A DNA stretch of 15,507 nucleotides from an uncultured Bacteroidota bacterium (GTDB taxonomy: Bacteria; Bacteroidota; Bacteroidia; Chitinophagales; Chitinophagaceae): NCBI GenBank assembly GCA_903881265.1, contig CAIRSV010000086.1, forward strand, positions 1 to 15,507. Direction: 5' to 3'. The notes under the pieces are model-generated. The model saw only the letters and a list, made by a program, of their open reading frames with translations, was not told where the DNA came from and did not search any database. Of this stretch, positions 7,275 through 13,791 are shown piece by piece (the first letter of the stretch is position 1; every line of letters starts with the position of its first letter). The position numbers and the translations under genes were made by a program.

Positions 7275-8390
7275 TTGCAGACTACCCCTTCATACGAACG
7301 TTATCAACGCCAACTTATCTTACCGAATTTTGGCGAAGCCGCACAACAAAAATTGGCTGCAGCTTGTGTATTGGTAATAGGCGCAGGTGGACTTGGTTGT
7401 CCTGCACTTCAATACCTGTCGGCCATTGGCGTGGGTCATATCGGCATTGTCGATGAGGATGTGGTTTCGATATCTAATCTGCATCGACAAGTTTTATATA
7501 CCACAGACGACCTTGGAAAATTAAAAACCGAAGTCGCACAAGATCGAATACAAAAAATGAATACCAATTGTATAGTCTTGACACATTCGGTGGCTATAAC
7601 GCAATTCAATGCATTCGATATCATCAGTAACTATGATGTGGTGTTAGATTGTACAGACAATTTCAACGCCCGATATATCATCAATGATGCATGTACGCTG
7701 CTTAAAAAACCAATCGTATTTGGCGCCGTATTTCAATACGAAGGGCAAGTGGCTGTATTTAATCATGGCATCGACGCGGTGCATTATAGAGATTTATTTC
7801 CCGTTTCACCTACAGCCGCCGAGGCTCCGAATTGCATCGAATCGGGCGTATTCAATATCGTTACAGGCATCATAGGTACGTTGCAAGCAGGCGAAGCGAT
7901 AAAAATTATAACGGGCATCGGTGAACCATTAAGCAATCGCTTGATGAGTTACAACAGTCTGTCTCTGAATGTCTATACAGTGAAACTTTCGAAGAATCCG
8001 GATGCTAAAAAAAATACACCGGCGACAAAAGAAGAATTTCTGCAATACGATTATAATCAGTTTTGTGGCTTGCATCATTTGAAGGATGAAATTAGTGCAG
8101 AAGAATTTGATGCGTTACGAAATCGAACCGATGTGCAATTAATTGACATCCGAAACAAAGATGAACAGCCGCATGTGGATGAATTAAATGCCATACGCAT
8201 ACCATTATCTGAATTGAAATTTCATATCGACCTATTAAAAAAAGAAAAACAAATCATCTTATTTTGTCATTCGGGCATTCGTACCTTGGACGCATTAGAT
8301 ATCTTGCAAGATGAATGTCAGTTAAATAATGTATCTCATCTCAAAGGCGGTATCATCAAATGGCTTGACTATAAATCAAACAAGAAATGA
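7275..8390 (+). CDS. moeB: MoeB-type adenylyltransferase fused to a rhodanese domain (TTG start)
   Basis: Adenylates the C-terminal glycine of MoaD. The fused rhodanese domain probably delivers sulfur to make the thiocarboxylate, as in eukaryotic MOCS3/Uba4. The E1-like domain covers residues 1-245: GAGGLG ATP loop at 36-41, NLHRQ at 68-72, DCTDNF at 125-130 with D128, and C187 in NCIESG. The rhodanese domain covers about 272-371 with active-site loop CHSGIR, cysteine C331. Compared with E. coli MoeB, the four zinc cysteines are absent: CYRC is HYRD (170-173), and the later CxxC is AKKN (244-247). The frame has no ATG before residue 95. TTG at 7275 gives the expected N-terminus (SYERYQRQLILPNFG), so I accept a TTG start. 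It overlaps moaE by four bases. Confidence 0.92.
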   Translation: MQTTPSYERYQRQLILPNFGEAAQQKLAAACVLVIGAGGLGCPALQYLSAIGVGHIGIVDEDVVSISNLHRQVLYTTDDLGKLKTEVAQDRIQKMNTNCIVLTHSVAITQFNAFDIISNYDVVLDCTDNFNARYIINDACTLLKKPIVFGAVFQYEGQVAVFNHGIDAVHYRDLFPVSPTAAEAPNCIESGVFNIVTGIIGTLQAGEAIKIITGIGEPLSNRLMSYNSLSLNVYTVKLSKNPDAKKNTPATKEEFLQYDYNQFCGLHHLKDEISAEEFDALRNRTDVQLIDIRNKDEQPHVDELNAIRIPLSELKFHIDLLKKEKQIILFCHSGIRTLDALDILQDECQLNNVSHLKGGIIKWLDYKSNKK

Positions 8391-8836
8391 ACGAAAAAAA
8401 AGTGCGGACTATTTTTGTGGAAGGACCGATAGGTGCGCAATTCATTGCAGACAGCATCTCAAAACACAGCACGAAGAAAAGCATCGGTGCACATAGTATT
8501 TTTTTGGGTCAGGTCAGAAATGATAGGATCGATGAAAAGGAAGTTATGGCAATTGAATACACCGCTTACACCGATATGGCGAATGAAAGAATGGCTGAAA
8601 TTAGGGAAGAACTCTTTTCGAAATATGCACTGACTTGTATGCATATCTATCATAGTTTGGGTATGGTAAAGAGCGGCGAATTATCGTTGTTCGTATTTAC
8701 CTCATCAGCACATCGTAACGCAGCAATCGATGCCTGCGAAGAAATTGTGGATCGAATCAAGAAAGAACTTCCCATTTGGGGAAAGGAATTATTTGATGAA
8801 GGGTACGTATGGAAATCTTCGAATAATCCAGCATAA
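8387..8836 (+). CDS. moaE: Molybdopterin synthase catalytic subunit MoaE
   Basis: Catalytic subunit that, with two thiocarboxylated MoaD, converts cyclic pyranopterin monophosphate to molybdopterin. The 149-residue protein shows IFLGQVRND at 38-46, the AHRNAAIDACEEIVD block with H109 and R110, and KKELPIWGKE at 125-134. K126 and K133 correspond in spacing to the E. coli active-site lysines K119 and K126. The chain ends soon after GYVWKSS, as usual. Its ATG lies within the moeB stop (ATGA, 8387-8390), a sign of coupled translation. It is followed by 40 bases before the moaC-moaB fusion. Confidence 0.94.
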   Translation: MNEKKVRTIFVEGPIGAQFIADSISKHSTKKSIGAHSIFLGQVRNDRIDEKEVMAIEYTAYTDMANERMAEIREELFSKYALTCMHIYHSLGMVKSGELSLFVFTSSAHRNAAIDACEEIVDRIKKELPIWGKELFDEGYVWKSSNNPA

Positions 8837-8876
8837 CAAACGCGATAATGAATAATAGCACCGCTAAAAAAATCTA

Positions 8877-9788
8877 ATGAACAATATTCTCGATAAAATC
8901 AATTCGCTTCGCACAGCCACTGCCACAGCGATCTTGCAAGTAAGCAAACAGGAAACCATAGACGCCATTCAACACAAAACCGTACCCAAAGGAGATGTGT
9001 TTGAATTTTCCCGCGCTGCCGGATTATTGGCCATTAAAAAAACAAGCGATGTTATTCCAGATTGCCATCCTTTGCCAATTGAGCACGCCGCTATTCGTCA
9101 TTCGATTGACGGATTAACGGTCCATATCGAAGTGGACGTTGCTACCATTTACAAAACGGGTGTAGAGGTTGAAGCCATGCACGGTGCTTCCATTACAGCA
9201 CTTACGATGTATGATATGTTGAAACCCATTGACAAGAATGTTGAAATACGAAGTATCCGTCTATTAAATAAAAAAGGCGGCAAAAGCGATTATAATGACC
9301 CTTTAAAATTTGATGTGAAAACGGCAGTTGTCGTTTGTAGCGACTCTGTTAGTGCAGGTAAAAAAGAGGACAGCGCCGGTAAAAATATTATAGCCCAGTT
9401 GTTGACGTTCGACATGAAGCATTCTTGCTACACGATCATTCCCGACGAAAAGGAACGCATTCAACAGGAAGTAAAAAAGCTTGTAGGCGAAAACTATAAC
9501 CTGATTTTGATTACCGGAGGCACTGGGCTTTCTCCACGAGACGTCACACCAGAATCGGTGAGCGAATTATTCGATCGCGATATACCCGGCATTATGGAAG
9601 CTGCACGTGCGTATGGACAGCAGCGCACACCCTATGCCATGCTATCGCGCGGCGTAGCTGGTGTTATCGGCAATACCTTTGTCATCACACTGCCCGGATC
9701 TAGCAGAGGTGCTCTCGAAACTATGAATGCCTTATTCCCTTATTTGAAACACGTATTTAAAGTTGCTGAAGGAATGAGACATGATTAA
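8877..9788 (+). CDS. moaCB: Bifunctional MoaC-MoaB fusion
   Basis: One 303-residue chain carrying two Moco enzymes. Residues 1-145 are MoaC (cyclic pyranopterin monophosphate synthase, the step after MoaA). Its key residues align with E. coli MoaC: K38 in PKGDVF (K51), H64 in DCHPLP (H77), E97 and E99 in TGVEVEA, D113 and K116 in YDMLK (D128, K131), then KKGGKSDY. Residues 146-303 are a MoaB/MogA domain, the molybdopterin adenylyltransferase, with VVVCSDSVSAG at 151-161, TGGTGLSPRDVTPE at 213-226 and TLPGSSRGA at 271-279. The N-terminus at 8877 is short but lines up with the core of MoaC. The ATG overlaps the stop of a nine-codon frame (TAATG, 8875-8879). This fusion is familiar in Bacteroidota. 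It is the last gene of the operon, with no terminator visible in the six bases before the convergent dinB stop. Confidence 0.93.
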   Translation: MNNILDKINSLRTATATAILQVSKQETIDAIQHKTVPKGDVFEFSRAAGLLAIKKTSDVIPDCHPLPIEHAAIRHSIDGLTVHIEVDVATIYKTGVEVEAMHGASITALTMYDMLKPIDKNVEIRSIRLLNKKGGKSDYNDPLKFDVKTAVVVCSDSVSAGKKEDSAGKNIIAQLLTFDMKHSCYTIIPDEKERIQQEVKKLVGENYNLILITGGTGLSPRDVTPESVSELFDRDIPGIMEAARAYGQQRTPYAMLSRGVAGVIGNTFVITLPGSSRGALETMNALFPYLKHVFKVAEGMRHD

Positions 9789-9794
9789 TGCTCA

Positions 9795-10292
9795 TTATTT
9801 TTTTGCTCTGCAAAATGCAATAAAATCTGTGGATGGAATTTTAGTGACGCCTACTTGTCTCAGATAATTAATCAATTGTCCTCTATGCACCGTGCTGTGG
9901 TTGCAAACATGCTGCAAGCATTCCCATACCTTGCTTTTTTGAAATTCGCCTTTGATATTCGTGTAATGAAACTGATGTTCGAAGCCACGTTCATCTTTTA
10001 TTTTTTGTGTAAAACGAAAGAGGTCGTCAGAGCATATCAACCATTGACGGCATACCTCTTTCAAATCGCCAGAAAAATTTTCTGTTGGAATGATGACGTG
10101 TTCAGCCATCAGAAGTCGTTGCATCCATACACTTTCGGCTAACCAACTATGTTCAACTGTTTTTCGAATCGTAGAAAAACTTCCGCCCAATTCTTTCGTC
10201 GTTTGTTCGTCGGTTAATTTGCTTAACGTATCAGCCATAAGCCTATTAGCCCAAACATTGTACTCGGTATAGTTGAGAAGTAATTCCTTCAT
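9795..10292 (-). CDS. DinB-family protein (putative metal-dependent hydrolase/transferase fold)
   Basis: Four-helix-bundle protein of the DinB/YfiT superfamily, 165 residues, cytoplasmic. The three expected metal-binding histidines are visible: H48 in VEHSW, and H132 and H136 in NHSTVHRGQ. Helix-forming stretches begin with ELLLNYTEYNVWANRLM. Many members are stress-induced or act in thiol-dependent detoxification, but the specific role cannot be read from sequence. The frame extends to an ATG at 10379 (194 residues), but that would overlap the start of the divergent PLP gene and the shared promoter region. The ATG at 10292 gives the canonical MKELLLNYTEYNVWAN start. A -7 box, TACTTTTG on the minus strand (10326-10333), lies 33 bases upstream. 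The stop is six bases from the convergent moaC-moaB stop. Confidence 0.86.
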   Translation of the reverse strand: MKELLLNYTEYNVWANRLMADTLSKLTDEQTTKELGGSFSTIRKTVEHSWLAESVWMQRLLMAEHVIIPTENFSGDLKEVCRQWLICSDDLFRFTQKIKDERGFEHQFHYTNIKGEFQKSKVWECLQHVCNHSTVHRGQLINYLRQVGVTKIPSTDFIAFCRAKK

Positions 10293-10298
10293 GTGTCG

Positions 10299-10306
10299 TA
10301 CTTTTG
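10299..10306 (+). promoter_or_regulatory. -7 box (TACTTTTG) for the Cys/Met PLP-enzyme gene
   Basis: Plus-strand TACTTTTG matches TAnnTTTG. A TTG lies at 10273-10275, 23 bases upstream, inside the dinB-family gene, and could serve as the -33 element. The ATG is 39 bases downstream at 10346. Confidence 0.55.
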
Positions 10307-10325
10307 ATTTTTTAGAAATGATTAT

Positions 10326-10333
10326 CAAAAGTA
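10326..10333 (-). promoter_or_regulatory. -7 box (TACTTTTG) for the dinB-family gene
   Basis: Minus-strand copy of the same box, pointing left, 33 bases before the ATG at 10292. Its -33 region would lie inside the first codons of the PLP-enzyme gene. The nearest TTG there is 27 bases away, longer than usual. Confidence 0.5.
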
Positions 10334-10345
10334 AGAAATAAACAC

Positions 10346-11569
10346 ATGAAGAAAGACCTCCAACTTGGATTCGGATCACAATGTATACATGCTGGTTTTG
10401 AAGCCGAACAACATCGCAGCCATATCACACCAATTTATGCATCAAGTACCTACTTGTTCGACAGTGCTGAGTATGCCGTTGATCTGTTCACAGGCAAAGA
10501 GAAAGGTTATATCTATGGACGATTCGGCAACCCAACCATCACGCAAGTTGAAAACAAAATTGCCGCTCTCGAAGCATACAATTTATATCATGAAGATGGC
10601 ACACCACTTGAACTCAAAGCCTTATTGCACGCTTCAGGTATGGCGGCTATTACAACCTTGCTGTTGTCGAATGTAAAAGAAGGAGAAAAAATTCTGACAC
10701 ATTATTCGCTTTACGGCGGCACACAAGAAATGATCGACAAGGTCTTACCTTCCTTGGGTATCGAAACTCTTATCATCGACATGAAAGATTTGGATGCGGT
10801 GGAACGTACGTTGCAATCTGAAAAAAATATCGCCTTGATGCATCTCGAAACACCAGCCAACCCAACGCTGCAATGTGTCGATATAGACGCATTGACCAAG
10901 TTGGCTCACAACTACAATTGCAAAGTTTCTGTCGATAATACATTTGCCACACCATACCTGCAGCAACCATTTAAATTTGGGGTCGACTTCGTCATGCATT
11001 CCACTACTAAATTCTTAAATGGTCACGGGACGGCCATCGGTGGAATCTTGATTGGCAGCGATCTTGAATGGATGAATACAAAAGTGACCAAGCATCATCG
11101 TTTACTTGGCGGAAACTCAAATGCCTTTGATGCCTATCTGTTGAGCAGCGGTATTAAGACACTCGAATTGCGCATGGATCGACATTGCGATAACGCTGAA
11201 AAAGTTGCAAGTTTTCTAGCCAATCATCCGAATGTTGACTTTGTCAATTACCTCGGTCTAGCATCACATCCCGATTATGCCCTTTGCCAAAAGCAGATGA
11301 AACATGCCGGTGCCCTGATGAGTTTTGAAGTAAAAGGTGGCTTTGATGCCGGTAAAAAATTCATCAATAAATTACAGCTATGTACGCACGCCGTTTCATT
11401 AGGTACCTGCGACACATTAGTTTCGCATCCGGCAAGCACTACGCATGTGGGTGTGGCACGAGAACTGAGGTTGAAGTCGGGTATCACCGACGGCTTGATA
11501 CGTATGAGTGTGGGTATCGAAAATGTAGCGGATATCCTATCAGATCTCGAACAAGCGCTGTGCATCTAA
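10346..11569 (+). CDS. Cys/Met metabolism PLP-dependent enzyme (methionine gamma-lyase / cystathionine lyase type)
   Basis: Fold-type I PLP enzyme of the trans-sulfuration family, 407 residues. It acts on sulfur amino acids by gamma- or beta-elimination or replacement. Visible are YGRFGNPT at 57-64 with cofactor-phosphate residues Y57 and R59, ASGMAAI at 96-102, LETPANPTLQ at 167-176, D197 in SVDNTFATP, the Schiff-base lysine K222 in HSTTKFLNGHG, and SHPASTTH near the substrate site. The loop equivalent to the methionine gamma-lyase cysteine (YGCT) reads YGGT (123-126), so that diagnostic cysteine is missing. The AVSLGTCDTLVSHPA stretch leans toward methionine gamma-lyase or O-acetylhomoserine sulfhydrylase. 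The exact reaction (MGL, CGL, CGS or OAH sulfhydrylase) cannot be settled here. It is divergent from the dinB-family gene and shares its promoter region. Confidence 0.88.
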   Translation: MKKDLQLGFGSQCIHAGFEAEQHRSHITPIYASSTYLFDSAEYAVDLFTGKEKGYIYGRFGNPTITQVENKIAALEAYNLYHEDGTPLELKALLHASGMAAITTLLLSNVKEGEKILTHYSLYGGTQEMIDKVLPSLGIETLIIDMKDLDAVERTLQSEKNIALMHLETPANPTLQCVDIDALTKLAHNYNCKVSVDNTFATPYLQQPFKFGVDFVMHSTTKFLNGHGTAIGGILIGSDLEWMNTKVTKHHRLLGGNSNAFDAYLLSSGIKTLELRMDRHCDNAEKVASFLANHPNVDFVNYLGLASHPDYALCQKQMKHAGALMSFEVKGGFDAGKKFINKLQLCTHAVSLGTCDTLVSHPASTTHVGVARELRLKSGITDGLIRMSVGIENVADILSDLEQALCI

Positions 11570-11611
11570 TCAGTAACTTCAGCGTTTCAAATCGAATGTC
11601 TTTTTTTCATG

Positions 11612-11642
11612 TTGTTCTGATAACTTGTAACGTGTAACTTCG
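11612..11642 (+). promoter_or_regulatory. Candidate promoter (TTG-20-TAACTTCG) for the ALDH-like gene
   Basis: TTG at 11612-11614 and TAACTTCG at 11635-11642 are 20 bases apart, fitting the Bacteroidota -33/-7 arrangement. The ATG follows 20 bases later at 11663. Confidence 0.45.
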
Positions 11643-11662
11643 CCTTACTAACAACAAGCATT

Positions 11663-12544
11663 ATGTCCCGACTCGAAATACTCAAGACCTATAAAATCTA
11701 TATCGGTGGTGCCTTTCCGCGAACAGAAAGCGGACGTTATTATAAATTACTCAATAAAAAAAATGAGGTCATCGCCAATGTCTGTCTTTCATCACGGAAA
11801 GATGTCAGAAATGCTACAGTGGCAGCACGAAGCGCTTTCAACGGATGGAGCACACGAGCACCTTTCAATCGCGGTCAAATCTTGTATCGTATGGCCGAGA
11901 TGATGGAAGGAAGAAAGTCACAATTTATTGACGAGTTGATGTTGCAAGGAAGCAGCAAACAACAAGCCGAACGCGAAGTGCAACTCAGTATAGACCGATG
12001 TGTCTATTATAGCGGATGGTGCGATAAGTACACTGCGTTATTCAGTTCGGTAAATCCAGTGGCAAGCCAGCATTTTAATTTTTCTGTCCCTGAAGCAACA
12101 GGCGTGGTGAGTATTATAGCCTCAGAAGATACCTCTTTGTTAGGCTTAGTGAGTGCTATATTACCAGTGATAGCGGGTGGTAATACCTGTGTGGTATTAG
12201 CAAGCGAAAGCAAGCCTTTATGCGCTATTACATTTGCAGAAGTGATTGCCACTAGCGATATGCCTGGCGGTGTAGTAAATATAGTTACAGGAAACAGCAA
12301 CGAACTGCATTCTCATTTTTCAACACATATGGATGTCAATGCCGTTATTTATTGCAGAGAAAATAAAAGCGAGCAAAAAGCAATTGCTGAGAACGCATCG
12401 TTGAATGTCAAACGAAGTTTTTTTTGGCAATACGATTGGACGAAAGACGAAGCGCAAAACCCTTATCTTATAGTAGATTTGCAAGAGATTAAAACCACTT
12501 GGCATCCAATTGAACATATCGACATCAGTGGTGCTAAATATTAA
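11663..12544 (+). CDS. Short aldehyde-dehydrogenase-family protein lacking the catalytic domain
   Basis: 293 residues matching only the N-terminal, cofactor-binding half of aldehyde dehydrogenases, which are normally about 480-510 residues. KIYIGGAFPRTESGR at 11-25 is the standard ALDH start. Residues 44-125 follow the helical region. The Rossmann-like part includes AGGNTCVVLASESKPL at 171-186 and MPGGVVNIVTGN at 200-211. The usual PWN(F/Y)P segment with the oxyanion asparagine is replaced by IASEDTSLL (152-160), and neither the ELGGK glutamate nor the catalytic-cysteine region is present. After about residue 235 comes a divergent tail ending YLIVDLQEIKTTWHP. The next 91 bases contain no remnant of the missing half, so this is not a simple frameshift. 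I suspect a conserved short ALDH paralogue that normally pairs with a full-length ALDH, but no partner is in the window. Probably without dehydrogenase activity; possibly a structural or regulatory subunit. Confidence 0.82.
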   Translation: MSRLEILKTYKIYIGGAFPRTESGRYYKLLNKKNEVIANVCLSSRKDVRNATVAARSAFNGWSTRAPFNRGQILYRMAEMMEGRKSQFIDELMLQGSSKQQAEREVQLSIDRCVYYSGWCDKYTALFSSVNPVASQHFNFSVPEATGVVSIIASEDTSLLGLVSAILPVIAGGNTCVVLASESKPLCAITFAEVIATSDMPGGVVNIVTGNSNELHSHFSTHMDVNAVIYCRENKSEQKAIAENASLNVKRSFFWQYDWTKDEAQNPYLIVDLQEIKTTWHPIEHIDISGAKY

Positions 12545-12576
12545 TATACCTACGCTATTCAATTTTATCATAGACC

Positions 12577-12606
12577 TTGACAAATCGATTCAGCGCAGCC
12601 TATCAT
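12577..12606 (+). promoter_or_regulatory. Candidate sigma70-like promoter (TTGACA-18-TATCAT) for the aldo/keto reductase
   Basis: TTGACA at 12577-12582, 18 bases, then TATCAT at 12601-12606. It lies 29 bases before the ATG at 12636. It resembles a proteobacterial promoter more than the Bacteroidota consensus, which it fits poorly (TATCATTC). Confidence 0.35.
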
Positions 12607-12635
12607 TCATAGATCAAAACTAAAAAACATATACT

Positions 12636-13625
12636 ATGCAATACAGACGATTAGGAAAATCAGGATTACAACTCAGTGTGCTTTCATTCGGAAGCTGGGT
12701 GAGCTTTGCTAAGCAAATTGACGACAAGAAAGCAGAACAACTTATGAGTTATGCCTATGACAATGGCGTTAATTTTTTTGATAATGCCGAAATATATGCC
12801 TTAGGTGAAAGTGAAAATATGATGGGTCGTGTATTGAAAAAAAAGAAATGGGATCGTACGAGTTATTGCGTTAGCAGCAAAGTCTATTTCGGATGGAGAG
12901 GCGAGCAAAATAAACCGAATCAAAAAGGATTAAGTCGCAAGCATGTTATAGAGGCTTGTCACGAAGCGATGAAACGTTTACAGGTTGATTATTTGGATCT
13001 GTATTTCTGTCATCGTCCTGATAAGGAAACACCCATAGCCGAAACCGTTATGGCAATGAATACCTTGATACAACAAGGCAAAATTTTGTATTGGGGAACG
13101 AGTGAATGGAGTGGCGTCGAAATCATGGAAGCACACAGGGTCGCAGCCGAATATAAATTGATAGGCCCTACGATGGAACAACCTCAATACAATTTGTTTG
13201 AACGCGATAAGATGGAGAATGAGTATGTAGGAATTTTTAATACGGTTGGCATGGGCACCACCATTTGGAGTCCAATGGCGTCGGGTTTACTTACAGGAAA
13301 ATACAATACAGGCTTGCCTAAAGGTGCACGATTAGGCACCAAGGGTTTTGAGTGGTTGGCTGAGCGATGGCTTACGAAAGATAAAGTAGATAAGGTGGTG
13401 AAACTAGCTAAAGTAGCGAATGATTTGAAAGTTAGTCTTCCTCAATTGAGTATCGCTTGGTGTATAAAAAATCCGAATGTCAGTACGGCTATTTTAGGCG
13501 CAACGAAAAAAGAACAATTGGTTGAAACAATGCAATCGATTGAAGTCGTTTCAAAATTAACGCCAGAGGTAATCGAAAAGATTGAGAAGATTATGAATTC
13601 TAAACCCATCTTGCCTGCCTTCTAG
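12636..13625 (+). CDS. Aldo/keto reductase, Kv-beta-like family
   Basis: NADPH-dependent oxidoreductase with a TIM-barrel fold, 329 residues, cytoplasmic. It reduces aldehydes and ketones; the physiological substrate cannot be inferred. The catalytic tetrad is visible: D49 and Y54 in FFDNAEIYALGESE, K82 in SSKVYFG, and H126 in YFCHRPD. The N-terminal YRRLGKSGLQLSVLSFG, GTSEWS, and the late WCIKNPNVSTAILGATK (cofactor phosphate binding) are family landmarks. The QYNLFERDKMENE and TTIWSPMASGLLTGKY segments place it with the potassium-channel beta-subunit-like group (AKR6 and relatives). It follows the short ALDH gene by 91 bases and has its own possible promoter, so an operon with it is not certain. 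The two could belong to one aldehyde-related function, which is inference. Confidence 0.92.
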   Translation: MQYRRLGKSGLQLSVLSFGSWVSFAKQIDDKKAEQLMSYAYDNGVNFFDNAEIYALGESENMMGRVLKKKKWDRTSYCVSSKVYFGWRGEQNKPNQKGLSRKHVIEACHEAMKRLQVDYLDLYFCHRPDKETPIAETVMAMNTLIQQGKILYWGTSEWSGVEIMEAHRVAAEYKLIGPTMEQPQYNLFERDKMENEYVGIFNTVGMGTTIWSPMASGLLTGKYNTGLPKGARLGTKGFEWLAERWLTKDKVDKVVKLAKVANDLKVSLPQLSIAWCIKNPNVSTAILGATKKEQLVETMQSIEVVSKLTPEVIEKIEKIMNSKPILPAF

Positions 13626-13648
13626 TCGCGGATATCGGCAGTTTTTTT
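13615..13648 (+). terminator. Possible weak rho-independent terminator after the aldo/keto reductase
   Basis: CTGCC at 13615-13619 can pair with GGCAG at 13637-13641, followed directly by seven T residues. The stem is only 5 bp, the loop is 17 bases, and the left arm lies inside the end of the coding sequence, so support is modest. Confidence 0.3.
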
Positions 13649-13760
13649 CTTTCTATTAGCAATGACACAACGCACTTAATTGACAACGTTATGTCTGTTT
13701 AGTACGTTGTATACGGATAAAATTTATGCGTAGAAAAGAACGAAATGATAGGATTTAATT

Positions 13761-13768
13761 TAAATTTG
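13761..13768 (+). promoter_or_regulatory. Candidate -7 box (TAAATTTG) for the secreted Asp-box protein
   Basis: TAAATTTG matches TAnnTTTG and lies 23 bases before the ATG at 13792. No TTG is seen at a good -33 spacing. The 166-base gap before this gene (13626-13791) otherwise shows only the possible terminator. Confidence 0.4.
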
Positions 13769-13791
13769 ATTCATCTAAATAAAACACATCT

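Larger units (their letters stand above)
10299..10333. repeat. Perfect 10-bp inverted repeat in divergent intergenic region
   Basis: TACTTTTGAT at 10299-10308 and its exact reverse complement ATCAAAAGTA at 10324-10333 are separated by 15 bases. They occupy most of the 53-base gap between the dinB-family gene and the PLP-enzyme gene. Each arm contains a TAnnTTTG -7 box for the gene it points to. The repeat may be two mirrored promoters, an operator for a dimeric regulator, or both. Confidence 0.8.

Noticed and set aside
10293..10379. Longer dinB-family frame starting at 10379
   Set aside because: It would overlap the PLP-enzyme start and the divergent promoters and adds 29 residues unlike the family. 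MKELLLNYTEY at 10292 is the normal start.
11570..11662. Terminator after the PLP-enzyme gene at the T run near 11600
   Set aside because: A run of seven T residues is present but no convincing GC-rich stem precedes it.
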